Made by a program: the position numbers and the translations under genes | In this document: positions 6,896-7,588 of the stretch, in pieces | Layout: every line of letters starts with the position of its first letter | Numbering within the stretch: the first letter of the stretch is position 1 | NCBI GenBank assembly: GCA_002371135.1 | Contig: DFGB01000076.1 | Coordinates: 30,158-37,745, forward strand | Reading direction: 5' to 3' | Origin: Verrucomicrobia bacterium UBA3761 | GTDB taxonomy: Bacteria; Verrucomicrobiota; Kiritimatiellia; RFP12; UBA1067 | DNA length: 7,588 nt | Notes under the pieces: generated by a model | Databases searched by the model: none | The model's input: only the letters and a program-made list of their open reading frames with translations | What the model was told of the DNA's origin: nothing

Positions 6896-7422
6896 GGCAG
6901 AATCCCCCACTCCCTGAGCGGTTCGAGCGGCAGGCCCATGATGTTTTCGTAGCCGCCGGTCCACTTTTCGATCAAGATCGGCCCGTAGTCGTCTATATCA
7001 TACGCGCCGGCCCGGTCGAGGGGGCGGACGAGCGCGACGTAGCGCTCGATGTCGGCGTCTGAGAGCTCGCGGAACGTGACATGCGAGGCGACGACGCGCG
7101 TATCGCCGTCGAGCGCGACGCCCGTGTAGACGGTGTGGGTGCGACCGGAGAGTTCGCGCAAATATTGCTTCGCCTCGTCGAGGGTGGCGGGCTTGCCGTA
7201 GATGCGGCCGGAGAGCCAGACGATGGTGTCGGCGGAGAGGACGCGCGCGCCGCGACCGTCGACCGCCGCGCCCTTGGCGAGAGCGTTTTCGCGCACGGTG
7301 CGCTCAGGATCGCCGGGGTATGCGACTTCCGGCGCGTCGGATTTGACGACCTCGAACGCGACGCCGTGTTCTTCAAGTATCTTTGCCCTGCGCGGACTGC
7401 CGCTTGCGAGAATGAGTTTCAC
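6892..7422 (-). CDS. maf: Maf-family nucleoside triphosphate pyrophosphatase
   Basis: Maf proteins hydrolyse non-canonical or pyrimidine nucleoside triphosphates to the monophosphate and pyrophosphate, in the cytoplasm, and have been linked to septum control. The 176 residues carry LASGSPRR (5-12, phosphate-binding), RENALAKG (44-51), SADTIV (63-68, catalytic Asp 65), YGKP (75-78), HTVYTGVAL (96-104) and GGYENIMGLPL (156-166). SGSPRR resembles the YhdE (dTTP/UTP) branch more than YceF. The usual GIQG after the AGAY segment reads DIDD (142-145), so substrate choice is uncertain. The start is a GTG at 7422; the frame has a TGA upstream with no ATG between, and homologues begin at the same place. 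No Shine-Dalgarno precedes it (the upstream bases are TTCTCCCC). It is the first gene of the maf-queH-folB cluster and slightly shorter than the usual 190-200 residues. Confidence 0.95.
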   Translation of the reverse strand: MKLILASGSPRRAKILEEHGVAFEVVKSDAPEVAYPGDPERTVRENALAKGAAVDGRGARVLSADTIVWLSGRIYGKPATLDEAKQYLRELSGRTHTVYTGVALDGDTRVVASHVTFRELSDADIERYVALVRPLDRAGAYDIDDYGPILIEKWTGGYENIMGLPLEPLREWGILP

Positions 7423-7430
7423 GGGGAGAA

Positions 7431-7461
7431 TTTGCGATTTGCGATTGCGATTTTTCGATTG
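7431..7461. repeat. Short-period TTTGCGA intergenic repeat upstream of maf
   Basis: The plus strand reads TTTGCGA, TTTGCGA, TTGCGA, TTTTTCGA, TTG. It begins 8 nt upstream of the maf start codon and covers where the maf leader or promoter should be. It is AT-richer than the neighbouring genes. It may be a dispersed intergenic repeat rather than a regulatory site. Confidence 0.6.
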
Positions 7462-7470
7462 ATTTCAAGC

Positions 7471-7516
7471 CTCTGTGCAACTCTGTGTCTTTGTGCCTCT
7501 GTGTTATTGTGGTGGA
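7471..7516. repeat. Short-period CTCTGTG intergenic repeat running up to the rightward gene
   Basis: Units on the plus strand are CTCTGTGCAA, CTCTGTGTCT, TTGTGC, CTCTGTGTTA, TTGTGGTGGA, an imperfect period of about 10 nt. The last unit ends 1 nt before the ATG at 7518, so its GTGGTGG part is the only ribosome-binding-like sequence for that gene. With the TTTGCGA repeat it makes up most of the 95-bp divergent spacer (7423-7517). I could identify no convincing promoter for either direction in that spacer. Confidence 0.65.
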
Positions 7517-7517
7517 C

Positions 7518-7588
7518 ATGAACAAGGTCAGTATTTATCGCAGAAACTTGAGAGTCGCAGAGATTATCGATTTTGCCGGTGTTATTTC
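7518..7588 (+). CDS. Start of an unidentified rightward gene, cut by the window edge
   Basis: An ATG at 7518 opens 23 codons with no stop before the window ends, reading MNKVSIYRRNLRVAEIIDF and four more residues (AGVI). It is divergent from maf. A basic, amphipathic N-terminus like this could begin a helix-turn-helix regulator, but the visible part is too short to name a family. Two in-frame GTG codons lie just upstream (7509 and 7512). ATG is preferred, with only the GTGGTGG of the adjoining repeat as a weak binding site. The segment is AT-richer than the other genes. Confidence 0.5.
   Translation, partial: MNKVSIYRRNLRVAEIIDFAGVI

Noticed and set aside
6896..6964. N-terminal extension of queH to a GTG at 6964
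   Set aside because: These 23 residues lie wholly within the conserved end of maf, and QueH homologues start near KVLLHTCC.
7431..7516. CRISPR-like array in the maf spacer
   Set aside because: Units are 6-10 nt, contiguous and imperfect, with no spacers of constant length between longer repeats.
7081..7521. Plus-strand open frame overlapping maf (about 146 codons)
   Set aside because: It is opposite maf, which has all family motifs; the frame has no motif or binding site and ends in the repeat-filled spacer.

Overview
The window looks like part of a GC-rich genome from the Verrucomicrobiota and relatives, most likely a Kiritimatiellae-type lineage. This is an inference from four things. There is a giant exported protein built of autotransporter-associated beta-strand (PATR-like) repeats without a translocator barrel. 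It carries a LamG-like domain ending in the AYLxxKWG signature common in Verrucomicrobiota and Planctomycetota. A prepilin-like N-terminus appears at the window edge. The few spacers are filled with short-period intergenic repeats. No rRNA, tRNA, CRISPR array, insertion sequence or phage gene was seen.

Almost everything lies on the minus strand. Reading in transcription direction from the right edge: a 95-bp divergent spacer made largely of two short-period repeats (7431-7461 and 7471-7516) separates a rightward gene cut by the window edge (from 7518) from a leftward three-gene cluster. The cluster is maf (nucleotide pyrophosphatase, 7422-6892), queH (epoxyqueuosine reductase, 6895-6356) and folB (dihydroneopterin aldolase, 6369-6019). 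maf and queH overlap by 4 nt (GTGA) and queH and folB by 14 nt, so these housekeeping genes are almost certainly one translationally coupled operon.

About 200 bp separate folB from the next gene. This spacer holds an AGTAGG-type short repeat, a perfect 13-bp inverted repeat, a near-consensus sigma70-type promoter (TTGACA, 18 nt, GATAAT) and a short leader with nested dyad symmetry and a strong AGGAGG ribosome binding site. The promoter drives the dominant feature, a 1925-residue exported protein (5817-40) with a signal peptide, three W...NW-headed modules, several PATR-like beta repeats, a beta-solenoid-like ladder and a C-terminal LamG-like domain. It ends without a beta-barrel, PEP-CTERM or other recognisable anchor.

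Twelve bases after its stop, another leftward reading frame begins with a prepilin-peptidase-like N-terminus (MTPRRCGFS) and runs off the window. If real, the giant surface protein may be co-transcribed with a pilin or pseudopilin-like protein. The promoter separates this surface unit from the maf-queH-folB operon.
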